Source: Anaerolineae bacterium (lineage in GTDB: Bacteria; Chloroflexota; Anaerolineae; Promineifilales; Promineifilaceae). From it: a stretch of DNA of 64,000 nt. The position numbers and the translations under genes are program-made. Within the stretch, counting starts at the first letter, position 1. Every line of letters starts with the position of its first letter. Shown in pieces: positions 25,275-33,820 of the stretch. A model generated the notes under the pieces. It ran no database searches, was not told the DNA's origin, and saw only the letters and a program-made list of their open reading frames with translations. Location: assembly GCA_019637635.1 (NCBI GenBank), contig JAHBVI010000007.1, positions 1 to 64,000 on the forward strand, given 5' to 3'.

Positions 25275-26246
25275 TCACCGCTCACCGTTCACGATCCCCT
25301 CCCTGGTGTAATAAGTAAACACTTCCTCCAGGGTAGGTGGGGTGCTGCTGATGGTGTGGATGGGGATGTTGTGGGTGTGGAGGGTGTGCAACACGGCCGT
25401 CAACACCCCATCTTCTTCGGCTGATTGAAAGGTGAGGGTACGGCCGTCTACGGTGACATTGTGTTGGTGGAGGGTGCGGGCAACGGCCGTATCTAGTTCC
25501 CCCACCTGCACCACATACTGCCGTTGCGGGCGCAGTTCCCGGCGCAGCGCCGCCGGCTGGCCGATGGCCTGAATCTGCCCCTGGTGCAGCAGCGCCACCC
25601 GGTCACACAACTTCTCTGCCTCCGCCAGATCGTGGGTGATGAGGAAAATGGTCATGCCCTGTTCCCGGCGCAGGCGCAGGATCAGGTCGTGCAGCTTTTG
25701 GGTGGCGGTGGGGTCCAGACTGCGGCTCGGTTCGTCCAGAAAGAGGAGTTGGGGCCGGTGCAGCAGGGCGCGGGCAATGGCTAACCGCTGCCTCATGCCA
25801 CTGGAAAAGCTGCTGAAACGGCGTTCGGCCACCTCGTCAAGCTGCACCTCGACCAGCACCGTCTGCACCCGCTGCCGCGCAGCCGCGCCGTGCAGCCCAT
25901 AGAGGGCGGCAAAAAAGTCCAGGTTTTGCCGCGCCGTCAGCCGCCAGTAAAAGCTGCGCTCGTCAGAAACCACCAGCCCCACTGCCGCCCGGATGGCGCT
26001 CGCGTCGCTCAGGTTGTGCCCGGCGACAACGGCCGTCCCCCCCGTTGGCCGCAGCAGCGTACACAGCATCTTCACCAGCGTCGTCTTGCCCGCGCCGTTG
26101 GGGCCAAGCAGCCCAAACAGTTCGCCGGTGGGCACGGTGAGGGTGATCTCTTGCACGGCCGTGACCGGCGGCACACGCGCGGCCCGCCGCCAACCCTGCG
26201 GCTGTTGGTACGTTTTGCTCAGGTGGTGGGTGGTGAGGGCGGGCAT
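25275..26246 (-). CDS. ABC transporter ATP-binding protein
   Basis: A 323-residue ATPase of the DRA/NodI class. Seen: Walker A GPNGAGKTT, the Q-loop region, the signature FSSGMRQRLAIARA, Walker B LLFLDEPSRSLDP, and the H-loop in FLITHDLAEAE. The ~90-residue C-terminal extension (LRPQRQYVVQVGE through LEEVFTYYT) is usual for ABC-2 exporters. I chose ATG 26244-26246; the in-frame extension to 26309 translates word-repeat DNA. It pairs with the permease immediately downstream. Confidence 0.92.
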   Translation of the reverse strand: MPALTTHHLSKTYQQPQGWRRAARVPPVTAVQEITLTVPTGELFGLLGPNGAGKTTLVKMLCTLLRPTGGTAVVAGHNLSDASAIRAAVGLVVSDERSFYWRLTARQNLDFFAALYGLHGAAARQRVQTVLVEVQLDEVAERRFSSFSSGMRQRLAIARALLHRPQLLFLDEPSRSLDPTATQKLHDLILRLRREQGMTIFLITHDLAEAEKLCDRVALLHQGQIQAIGQPAALRRELRPQRQYVVQVGELDTAVARTLHQHNVTVDGRTLTFQSAEEDGVLTAVLHTLHTHNIPIHTISSTPPTLEEVFTYYTREGIVNGER

Positions 26247-26324
26247 TGGGGAGATCAGGAGATTAGGAGATCGGGAGATTGGGAGATTATCAATCTCCCA
26301 ATCTCCCAATCTCTCAATCTCTTC
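26247..26324. repeat. GATTGGGA word-repeat module between kinase and ABC genes
   Basis: GGAGATCAGGAGATTAGGAG and further GGGAGATT words on the left pair with CAATCTCC words on the right around ATTAT. It fills the entire 78-base gap and ends at the kinase stop codon. Confidence 0.85.
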
Positions 26325-28676
26325 TTACGGACAGGCCGGCCGGGTCAAAAACAACTCTTTTTCGGCCGAAAGATTGCCGGAGGTGACGCGCCCGGTGCCG
26401 ATGACGGGGCCGCCGCCGCTGCGCACGTCAAAGGTGTAGCTGCCGGTGGTATTCACCACCAACAAAGCATCGTTCCAGTAATAGTTGTAAATCCCATTCC
26501 CTCCTTGCCCCTCCATAAAAACCTTGATCGTCCAGGCTTCGCCGTTGCAGGTTTGGGTGCCTTCCAGTTGGTACAGGTTGAAGACGAGGTTGGCAGTGGA
26601 GGGCACGGCCGTAACCGAGGGCACAGCCACCACCACCAGCGGCTGCTGCACCCGCAGCGTTTCAATATCACCGGGCCAGGTCAGTCGCTCCAGGCTGGCG
26701 AAACCACGGTCGCCGTTGTCATTGCTCACGTACAGCCAGTTGCCCGTCTCCGAGCGGGCCAGTACCCAGACCGCTTCCCCGGCCTCGATAACGGCTAATT
26801 CGGTGGATGCCGCATCCGGCGCGGCAAAGAGAGAGACGTTTTCCTGGGCAATGGCCCGGTCTGGCGATTGGGGCGTGGTCGTTGGCGCGGGCGTGGGGGT
26901 GATTGTGGGGCTGGCGGTGGCGGTGGGCACGGCCGTACCGGTGGGCGCAGTGGTGTGGGTAGCCGTGGCGGACGGCGTCTGGGTGGCGGCCACGATGGGG
27001 GCGGTTGCTGTGGCCGTTGCCGGTAAGACGGCCAGTTGCGTGGTGGCGGTGGGGGATACGGCCGTTGGCCCCCCGGCCATACCCCGCCAAACAATGCCCA
27101 CAGCAATCAACAGCAGCAGCGCCAGCACAATACCGCCCACTCCCAACATGGCGCGGCGTGACTGAGCCACCGGTGGCCCGGCAAGCATCGCTTCCGCCTG
27201 CGCCTGCACCGCTGCCGAATCCGGGAAACGAGGGTCAATTTCGGCAATACGCGCCAGTTTGGCCTGTGCCATTTGTGGCTGGTGCTGGGACAATGCGGCG
27301 AGTGCGGCCGTATACAGCGTGGCGCAGGCCCCTTCTCTGGCCCGTTTTTCCACCAACATCGGGTCAGCTACCGTCAGCGTTTCTTTTTGCAGTTGAATAG
27401 ATTGCCACTTATCCAGCGCCCCCTCGTAATCCCGTATCTCCAACAGACCGACGGCTTCCTGGTAGGTATGATCAAGCTGCCTGCGCAAATCGGCCTGCTG
27501 CATTCCCATGCGCACCTTAAATTCCAGTTCATTCACTGGATAATCGGGATCATATTGGCGGATGGCAGCGATGGCCGCCAGACTATCCACAAATTGCCCG
27601 CTGCCAAAGTCACGCTCGGCCTGTTTGCGCAATTGCCCCAACGCATCCCGGCGCAAACTGCTCACCTTGTGGTGCTGATAATCAGGGTCGGTGCGGCGCA
27701 GTTCGTCCAGTTTGGCAATACATTCCTGCCAGGCGCGCTCATCATACGCATCCCGCGCCTGTTGCCATAAGATACCCAACCGGTCTAAATGGCGGGAAGC
27801 CAGGGTATCGGATGGGCCTTGCAGTTGCAGTCCTACCGTGTTCAGGGCATTAGCCATCTCACCGGCGGTCTGGAAACGGGCATCAGGCTCCTTTGCCAGC
27901 GCCCGTTCCACAATGGCCACCAGTGAATGAGGGGTGTTCATTTCCACCGCCTGAATGTCCGGCGCCGGTTCACTTACCTGTTTAATCATTACCTGGTAGG
28001 TGGAGTCATCGTGGAAAGGCGGGTCGCCGCTGAGCATTTCATACAAAATAATGCCCAGGGAGTAAATGTCGGAGCGATGATCGGCATCTTCGCCGCGCAC
28101 CTGTTCCGGGGACATGTAAGCGGCTGTGCCCAACGGTACGGCCGTGACGGATTGTGGCTGCGGCGCGCCGATCATTTTGGCAATACCAAAATCGGTCAGC
28201 GTCGGTTCCCCCAGCAGATCGAGCAGCACGTTGGCCGGTTTCAGGTCGCGGTGGATCATGCGCCGCTGGTGGGCGTAATCTACGGCGCTGCAAATTTTGG
28301 TCATAATGCGCACGGTGTCGGACAGCGGCAGGCGCAGCCCGGCATTCTTCAATGCTTCCAGCCGGTGGGACAACGTTTCACCGGGGATATATTCCATCAC
28401 CATGTAGTACGTGCTGCCTTCGTGGTTGAAATCATGCACCTGGATGATGTTGGGGTGGCGCAGTTGGGCAATGAGCGACGCTTCCTGCTCAAAACGCCTG
28501 ATGAATTCGGGGCTGTCCGTCAGATTTTGGTGAATAATCTTGATGGCCACACGCCGGTTCAGATTGGGATCATGGGCGCGGTAAACGGCCGACATGCCGC
28601 CGCGACCCAGAATAGATTCGATTTTGTAGCGACCGCCCAGGGTTTGCCCAACCCACGCCGGCCCAAAATTGGTCAT
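26325..28676 (-). CDS. Transmembrane serine/threonine protein kinase with SH3-like extracellular domain
   Basis: A 783-residue Hanks-type kinase. Seen: the glycine loop GRGGMSAVY, the catalytic Lys in VAIKII, HRDLKPAN, the metal-binding TDFG and the MSPEQ segment within residues 15-280. Then a helical repeat region (~300-490, TPR-like), one membrane helix at ~505-530, a Thr/Pro/Ala-rich stalk (~540-610), an SH3b-like module (VSLFAAPDAAS through DRGFASL) and a C-terminal Cys-containing beta domain. Known: this layout fits cell-surface sensing kinases. GGAG 8 bases before the ATG supports the start. The ABC exporter genes follow on the same strand, suggesting kinase control of export (inference). 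Confidence 0.93.
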   Translation of the reverse strand: MTNFGPAWVGQTLGGRYKIESILGRGGMSAVYRAHDPNLNRRVAIKIIHQNLTDSPEFIRRFEQEASLIAQLRHPNIIQVHDFNHEGSTYYMVMEYIPGETLSHRLEALKNAGLRLPLSDTVRIMTKICSAVDYAHQRRMIHRDLKPANVLLDLLGEPTLTDFGIAKMIGAPQPQSVTAVPLGTAAYMSPEQVRGEDADHRSDIYSLGIILYEMLSGDPPFHDDSTYQVMIKQVSEPAPDIQAVEMNTPHSLVAIVERALAKEPDARFQTAGEMANALNTVGLQLQGPSDTLASRHLDRLGILWQQARDAYDERAWQECIAKLDELRRTDPDYQHHKVSSLRRDALGQLRKQAERDFGSGQFVDSLAAIAAIRQYDPDYPVNELEFKVRMGMQQADLRRQLDHTYQEAVGLLEIRDYEGALDKWQSIQLQKETLTVADPMLVEKRAREGACATLYTAALAALSQHQPQMAQAKLARIAEIDPRFPDSAAVQAQAEAMLAGPPVAQSRRAMLGVGGIVLALLLLIAVGIVWRGMAGGPTAVSPTATTQLAVLPATATATAPIVAATQTPSATATHTTAPTGTAVPTATASPTITPTPAPTTTPQSPDRAIAQENVSLFAAPDAASTELAVIEAGEAVWVLARSETGNWLYVSNDNGDRGFASLERLTWPGDIETLRVQQPLVVVAVPSVTAVPSTANLVFNLYQLEGTQTCNGEAWTIKVFMEGQGGNGIYNYYWNDALLVVNTTGSYTFDVRSGGGPVIGTGRVTSGNLSAEKELFLTRPACP

Positions 28677-28761
28677 ACAAGGAACTCCATATTGGCGGAT
28701 GTTTTCGACATGGTACTATTATGCCCTACAGCTAAAGGGATTCCAACTATGGGGAAATACG

Positions 28762-28800
28762 TAATTGGGTAATTGAGTAATTACCCAATTACTCAATTCC
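28762..28800. repeat. AATTGGGT word palindrome in a divergent promoter region
   Basis: Arms 28762-28774 and 28779-28791 pair perfectly around GAGT. Upstream, at 28710-28718, TGGTACTAT on the plus strand is an extended -10 candidate. The ATG of the AAA gene follows 16 bases later without a ribosome site. Confidence 0.8.
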
Positions 28801-28806
28801 ACCAAC

Positions 28807-29493
28807 ATGGTAACCAGAGAGTTCTTCTTTCACCACCGGTTAGGGTACAGCAAAAATCCGTTTGGGGCGCTGACGGCGGAGGAGTGGACGGCCGTGGCCT
28901 TCATCCCCCCCGCCGTGCAACAAATCCTGGACGAGGGGTTTACTCACCTGCAACTGCTTGGCCCCAAAGGGTGCGGCAAGACGACCACCCTGCTGAAACT
29001 GGCAGCGATGGCCCAGGCGCAAGGGCAATCGGTGGTGTATGAGTACCTGCCGGAGGGGCAGAGCCATTTTGGGTCCTGGCCGACCAGCGGCGGCGTCTTT
29101 GTTTTGGATGAGGCGCAGCGGTTACGGCGAGGGGAGCGGAAACGGTGGTTGGGGTGGGGTACGGCCGTGACCTTCATTTTTAGCAGCCACACCGACCTGA
29201 CGCCCTACTTCCACCGCGCCCACCTGCCGCTGACGACGATCTGGCTGGATGCCGAAATTTCCCTGGCCCATTACCACACCTGGCTGGAACGGCGGCTGGC
29301 TTATTTTGCTCTGCCTGGTAAACGGCGGCTGGAACTGGCGGACACGGCCGTAGCCGCCCTCTACCATCACTTTGGCCGCGACCTGCGCGAAGCCGAATAT
29401 TTTCTCTATGAACTGTTCCAACATCCCTGGCCGGAACCGGCCGACGGGGAACGCTGGCTGCTGACGGGGGAGGACCTCACCCAACTAAAATGA
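28807..29493 (+). CDS. Small AAA-type P-loop ATPase (unassigned)
   Basis: A 228-residue P-loop ATPase. Seen: the N-terminus GYSKNPFGALTAEEW resembles the start of ExeA/TniB-like AAA proteins. Walker A is LLGPKGCGKTTTLL (~residues 48-61), Walker B is GGVFVLDEAQRL (~residues 97-108), and a sensor-1-like strand TAVTFIFSSHTDL follows. A short helical C-terminal lid ends the protein. It is smaller than typical ExeA proteins, and no transposon or secretion genes are near. It is divergent from the kinase gene, so the two might share regulation. I cannot name its function. Confidence 0.7.
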   Translation: MVTREFFFHHRLGYSKNPFGALTAEEWTAVAFIPPAVQQILDEGFTHLQLLGPKGCGKTTTLLKLAAMAQAQGQSVVYEYLPEGQSHFGSWPTSGGVFVLDEAQRLRRGERKRWLGWGTAVTFIFSSHTDLTPYFHRAHLPLTTIWLDAEISLAHYHTWLERRLAYFALPGKRRLELADTAVAALYHHFGRDLREAEYFLYELFQHPWPEPADGERWLLTGEDLTQLK

Positions 29494-29511
29494 TGCACTG
29501 CGTCACAAATC

Positions 29512-29520
29512 TGGTACAAT
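29512..29520 (+). promoter_or_regulatory. Extended -10 promoter for the Fe-S oxidoreductase
   Basis: TG-G-TACAAT matches the extended -10 pattern and lies 90 bases upstream of the start. The 90-base leader contains CGCGTCATCCGCGAGAATCT, a fragment of the dispersed repeat at 12995, then AAGGAGG before the ATG. Confidence 0.45.
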
Positions 29521-29609
29521 CCGTTTGCATACCGGTTTGCCTATGATAACATTTTATCCGCGTCATCCGCGAGAATCTGCGTCCTATCAGAGAAGGAGGA
29601 AAGAAGCAC

Positions 29610-31661
29610 ATGTTATCCCCATTTGAAAAAGCAGCCTTCATCTTTTTGTTGGTGGTCTGCCTGGTAGCCACCGTCAACACCTTTGGCCTGATGGCCCGCA
29701 TTATCCTGCGCGGGCAGGGCCAGCTAGGCACCGACCAGGTGATCCGCCGCCTGCGTGAAGGCGTGGTCGCCCTTTTTTCCCAGGGGCGCATCATCCGCCA
29801 CCGCCGCCGCACCTCCATTTTCCACTACCTGGTTGCCTGGGGGTTCATCTTTTACCTGCTGGTAAATGGCGTGGAAGTGGCCGAAGGGTTGATCACCGGT
29901 TTCCATGTGCCGGATAACATCATCGGCAACCTGTATCAACTGGCGGCCGACATCTTTGGCACGTTGGTGCTGATCGGCATCGTCTACTTCCTGCTGCGCC
30001 GTTTTGCTTTTGGTGATCCAGCGCTGGCGGCGCGGGAGAATGTGCTGCTGCACCCGGACGTGCGTGGCGGGGCCGTCATGCGTGACTCCTTCATTGTCAT
30101 CCTCTTCATCACCTTGCACATCGGCTTCCGCCAGATCGCGTCGGCGGCGCTGGTAGGCCTGGAAGGGGGCAGCGACCCCTGGCAGCCTACCGCTACCCTG
30201 CTGGCCCAGACCTTGTTAAACGGGATGACGCCCGAAGGGTTAACCACGTTGTGGCACTTCAGTTGGTGGTTGGCCGTAGGGCTGATCGTCGTCTTTTTGC
30301 CCTACTTCCCCTACACCAAACATGCCCACCTGTTCATGGGGCCGCTCAATTTTGCCGTGCAGCCAGAACGCAATTACCTGGGCGAAATGCACACGCTCAA
30401 TTTTGAGGATGAGAGCATTGAGCAGTTTGGCGCGGGTACGCTGTTTGACCTGAGCCAGAAGCAGCTATTGGATGGTTTTGCCTGCATCATGTGTAACCGC
30501 TGCCAGGAAGTATGCCCGGCTTATAACACCGGCAAGGAATTGTCGCCGGCCGCCATCGAAATCAACAAACGCTACCTGTATCGGAACGATATGGCCGGGT
30601 TGGCCGGGGGCACGGCCGAACCCATTCCCCTGCTCGGTTCCGTCATCAGTGAAAGCGCGCTCTGGGCCTGCACCGCCTGTGGGCACTGCATCGAGGTTTG
30701 CCCGGTGGGTAATACGCCCATGTTAGACATTATGGATATGCGCCGCGACCAGGTATTGATGAGCAGCGCCTTCCCGGCGCAGCTAAAGGGGGCGTTTGTG
30801 GGCATGGAGCGCATGGGCAATCCCTGGCAGTCTACCGACGGCCGTATGGCCTGGGCCGAATCACTCCCCTTTGCCGTACCGCTGGTGGAGGAGAACCCGG
30901 ATTATGAATATCTGCTCTGGGTGGGCTGCGCCGGGGCGTTTAACCCGGACGCGCAAGAAGTGACCCGCGCCGTGGCCACCATTTTGCATGAGGCGGGTGT
31001 CAGTTTTGCCGTCTTGGGCGACGCTGAAAGCTGCACCGGCGATTCCGCGCGCCGCGCCGGGAATGAATACCTGTTTTACGAGATGGCCCAGGGCAACATT
31101 GAGACGCTCAATGCGGCGGGCGCGGATAAAAAGCGCATTGTCACCAGCTGCCCGCACTGTTTTACCACCATTGGCAAAGAGTATGGCGAGCTAGGCGGGC
31201 ATTACCAGGTGTTCCACCATACGCAGTTGATCGCCGACCTGGTGGGCACGGGCAAGCTGCGTTTGAACGGCAAGACGCTGGAAAAAGTGACCTACCATGA
31301 TCCCTGTTACCTGGGGCGGCACAATGGGGTCATTGCCGAGCCGCGTGACGCCTTAGCGAAGGCGGGGGTGACGCTGCTGGAGATGGGGCGTCACGGCCGT
31401 GACTCCTTCTGTTGTGGCGCGGGTGGGGCACAGTATTGGAAGGAGGAGGAGCATGGCGATACGGCCGTCAACGACGGCAAGACCGTTAACGCCACCCGTT
31501 TCGCCGAAGCCCAATCCACCGGCGCGGCTACACTGGCCGTCGGCTGCCCCTTCTGCGCCACCATGATGAAAGACGCCAACCGCGAAAAAGGCGAACCCAT
31601 GCAAGTGCAAGACGTGGCCCAGGTGGTGCTGGCGGCGTTAGGAGAGAGGGTGAGTGGGTGA
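29610..31661 (+). CDS. Membrane (Fe-S) oxidoreductase, HdrD/GlpC-like with NarI-like membrane domain
   Basis: A 683-residue respiratory-type oxidoreductase. Seen: about five to six membrane segments in residues 1-240 resembling a cytochrome b/NarI-like domain. Two 4Fe-4S motifs follow, CIMCNRCQEVCP (~residue 292) and CTACGHCIEVCP (~residue 354). Then come two CCG domains of HdrB/D type: VGCAGAFNPDAQ with CPHCF, and YHDPCYLGRH with FCCGAGGAQYW. Known: such proteins link quinone to a dehydrogenase or disulfide-type partner; electron-transfer flavoprotein genes often accompany them but none is present here. Strong AAGGAGG precedes the ATG. The last codons and stop lie in a GTGAGTGG repeat. Confidence 0.9.
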   Translation: MLSPFEKAAFIFLLVVCLVATVNTFGLMARIILRGQGQLGTDQVIRRLREGVVALFSQGRIIRHRRRTSIFHYLVAWGFIFYLLVNGVEVAEGLITGFHVPDNIIGNLYQLAADIFGTLVLIGIVYFLLRRFAFGDPALAARENVLLHPDVRGGAVMRDSFIVILFITLHIGFRQIASAALVGLEGGSDPWQPTATLLAQTLLNGMTPEGLTTLWHFSWWLAVGLIVVFLPYFPYTKHAHLFMGPLNFAVQPERNYLGEMHTLNFEDESIEQFGAGTLFDLSQKQLLDGFACIMCNRCQEVCPAYNTGKELSPAAIEINKRYLYRNDMAGLAGGTAEPIPLLGSVISESALWACTACGHCIEVCPVGNTPMLDIMDMRRDQVLMSSAFPAQLKGAFVGMERMGNPWQSTDGRMAWAESLPFAVPLVEENPDYEYLLWVGCAGAFNPDAQEVTRAVATILHEAGVSFAVLGDAESCTGDSARRAGNEYLFYEMAQGNIETLNAAGADKKRIVTSCPHCFTTIGKEYGELGGHYQVFHHTQLIADLVGTGKLRLNGKTLEKVTYHDPCYLGRHNGVIAEPRDALAKAGVTLLEMGRHGRDSFCCGAGGAQYWKEEEHGDTAVNDGKTVNATRFAEAQSTGAATLAVGCPFCATMMKDANREKGEPMQVQDVAQVVLAALGERVSG

Positions 31662-31760
31662 GTGGGTGAGTGGGTGATGGGGTGAGCAGGTGACGGGGTG
31701 AGCAGGTGAATCGAAGTCCGAAGTCCGATAACGGATAACGGATTACCGATTACCGATTAC
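31649..31760. repeat. GTGAGTGG and CGGATTACCGATT word-repeat module
   Basis: GGTGAGTGGGTGAGTGGGTG words begin inside the last codons of the Fe-S gene, then GAAGTCCGAAGTCCG, then AACGGATAACGGATTACC words run into the 3' end of the convergent sensor gene. No hairpin with a T-tract is seen. Confidence 0.75.
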
Positions 31761-33741
31761 CAACCACGCTCTCCGCAAGCGCCGGTTCAAGAAATTCCTC
31801 TGGTTCAGAAGAAGCCGCCCCACTCAGGGCGGCTATTTCCAATTCGCTGATGGTGCTGGCCACATTTTCAATCGCCACCCGCTGTTTGCGGTAGAGGTCA
31901 GATTCGCTCATTGCCAGGCGGCGGGCCACGTCGCGCACCCGCTGCCCCTGCACAAACTTCAGTTCCAGGATGTTATAGAGAATCCACTCGCCGGTGGTCA
32001 GGTTGCGCTCCCCTTCCGGCTTTTGCAGTTCGATGGCGTCGTTGAGGATGGCCCGTAACGCTTTGGTGGCGTTGCCGTCGTGTTCGGCCATGGCCTGCTG
32101 CACAATTTGCAGGCGCATGAGCGGGCTTTTGGTCAGTTTGGGGCCGCCCCAATAGTCGCGCAGGGCGTCACGCACCATGCTGTTGAAGTCGGGATCATTG
32201 ACTACAGCGTCGGCGGGAGTCACGGCCGTGAACACCGGCAGCCCGCCAAACGTTGCTTCACTGCGCCGCTGCTGCAAGGCGATAATCTGCGGCAGCAGCC
32301 CTTCCACGGCGGCAAACACCTCCTGCTGCAAAATACGGTCTTCCAATGCCGCCGCAATCTGGTCTTCCAGATTGTCCAGGATGCGCCACTCCTGATCCGT
32401 CAGGTCAGGGGTGGCGGCGCGGGCGCGAATGCCCAGGATGCCCAGCAAATCATCCCGGTGGCGGCTGTGCAACGGCCGTAGCCAATACTCCTGCCACACA
32501 ATAAACCCATCCACCATCTGCAAATCGGTCACTTCTTCCCCATTCGCCTGCGCCAATTCGTGCCAGCCATCATGTTGCAGTAGCGTTTCCGGCTCGGTCA
32601 GGGGGCCAACAATAGATTCAATTTGTGGCCCGGCGGCGGTCAGAGAGACCACAAAGGAGGTAGGGGTGCGCATGGCTTCACACGTGGCTGCCAGGATGCT
32701 TTCCAGGAATTGGTGCAGGTCACTGGTGGTCAGCAGGCGTTCGCCCAACTGCTGGATGCGCTGCACGTCGGGGTCATTGTTCAGGTGGAAGAAGCGTTCC
32801 AACGGCCGTTTGTACGCATGAATCGCCCATTCCACCAGCATCACGGTAGCCACAATGGCCACAGCCACGGCCGTTTCCACCGGAATGCCAATCCCCGGAC
32901 TGAGCCGATGTACCACCACATAGACTACCAGCACAATCGAAGCCGCCAGCGGCACCCGCGCCATAAACTTAAACAGCTTCACCCGCACCACCCGGTCGGG
33001 CGAAGCCGCGCCAAAATAAATCAGGTGCGCGGTCATAATGGCGAACATGATACCCACGACGATGTTGCCGGTGATAACCACCAGCCAGAACCAGATAGAC
33101 AGTTCCCCTTGCGGCGCATTGCTGCTAAGGATGAGATAAGGGAAAACGGCCAGCGGCGCGGCCAGAAAAACCAGCAGCGTGGTGGTCATGCGTTGGCGGG
33201 TGGTGCGCGTCAGGCAGCGATGCCGCGCCCGCCAGACGTTGTAAATGCTGGCGGCAGTCACAGCCCAGAAATAGAGGACAAACACCGCAAAAAACGGCCC
33301 GGAGTCCAGATGTCGCGTCTGGCTGGTTAACAGATTAGCCGGTGTGGTCACAATGTAGTCGGTGAACCATACCAGCCCCAAAAATGCCAGGCCGCTGATG
33401 TATCCGGCGCGCACCAGCAGGCGGCGGCGGCGGGATATAGCGCCCGTTGTCACCAATAAAGCATCAGACAAATGGAACTGCGCCGCCGGCACCATGGCAA
33501 TGCCCACCCATTCCAGCCGCAGCAAAATCTCGGCCGACACCGGCACTAACGCCTGGCTGACCAGTGTCTCGGCAAAGTAGGTGATGATCACAAAGGAGAT
33601 GAGGGCGCAAAAGGCGCGCGTCACCCGGTCTCGCCGCGCCCGGCTCAGATTGTAGAGGACAACGGCCGTGCCAAAAATCACGATTACCGCTTGCAGTAGA
33701 TCGTTAATGAAAGCCAAAATATCGTTCAGGGAACTGCTCAT
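31750..33741 (-). CDS. Membrane sensor with GAF domain and C-terminal helix-turn-helix
   Basis: A 663-residue protein. Seen: about eight to nine hydrophobic segments in residues 1-310 (a 7TM-like sensor). Then a GAF-like domain (~315-480; RIQQLGERLLTTSDLHQFLE leads in), a helical region, and a C-terminal ~90 residues with GQRVRDVARRLAMSESDLYRKQRVAIENVA, which reads as a helix-turn-helix of the sigma-4/LuxR type. No histidine-kinase H-box or ATP-binding domain is present. Inferred: a one-component membrane-bound regulator; DNA binding is unproven. The 3' end overlaps repeat sequence. It lies upstream of nothing co-directional except spacer. Confidence 0.75.
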   Translation of the reverse strand: MSSSLNDILAFINDLLQAVIVIFGTAVVLYNLSRARRDRVTRAFCALISFVIITYFAETLVSQALVPVSAEILLRLEWVGIAMVPAAQFHLSDALLVTTGAISRRRRLLVRAGYISGLAFLGLVWFTDYIVTTPANLLTSQTRHLDSGPFFAVFVLYFWAVTAASIYNVWRARHRCLTRTTRQRMTTTLLVFLAAPLAVFPYLILSSNAPQGELSIWFWLVVITGNIVVGIMFAIMTAHLIYFGAASPDRVVRVKLFKFMARVPLAASIVLVVYVVVHRLSPGIGIPVETAVAVAIVATVMLVEWAIHAYKRPLERFFHLNNDPDVQRIQQLGERLLTTSDLHQFLESILAATCEAMRTPTSFVVSLTAAGPQIESIVGPLTEPETLLQHDGWHELAQANGEEVTDLQMVDGFIVWQEYWLRPLHSRHRDDLLGILGIRARAATPDLTDQEWRILDNLEDQIAAALEDRILQQEVFAAVEGLLPQIIALQQRRSEATFGGLPVFTAVTPADAVVNDPDFNSMVRDALRDYWGGPKLTKSPLMRLQIVQQAMAEHDGNATKALRAILNDAIELQKPEGERNLTTGEWILYNILELKFVQGQRVRDVARRLAMSESDLYRKQRVAIENVASTISELEIAALSGAASSEPEEFLEPALAESVVGNR

Positions 33742-33751
33742 ACCTTGCGTG

Positions 33752-33817
33752 GGAGATCAGAGATTAGAGATTGGAGATCAGGGATTTTCCAATCTCCAAT
33801 CTCTGATCTCCAATCTC
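33752..33817. repeat. GATTGGA word-repeat module between FtsH and sensor genes
   Basis: GGAGATCAGAGATTAGAGAT and following words pair with AATCTCCAATCTCTGATCTC on the other side across GGGATTTT. It fills the 79-base gap. Confidence 0.83.
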
Positions 33818-33820
33818 ATT

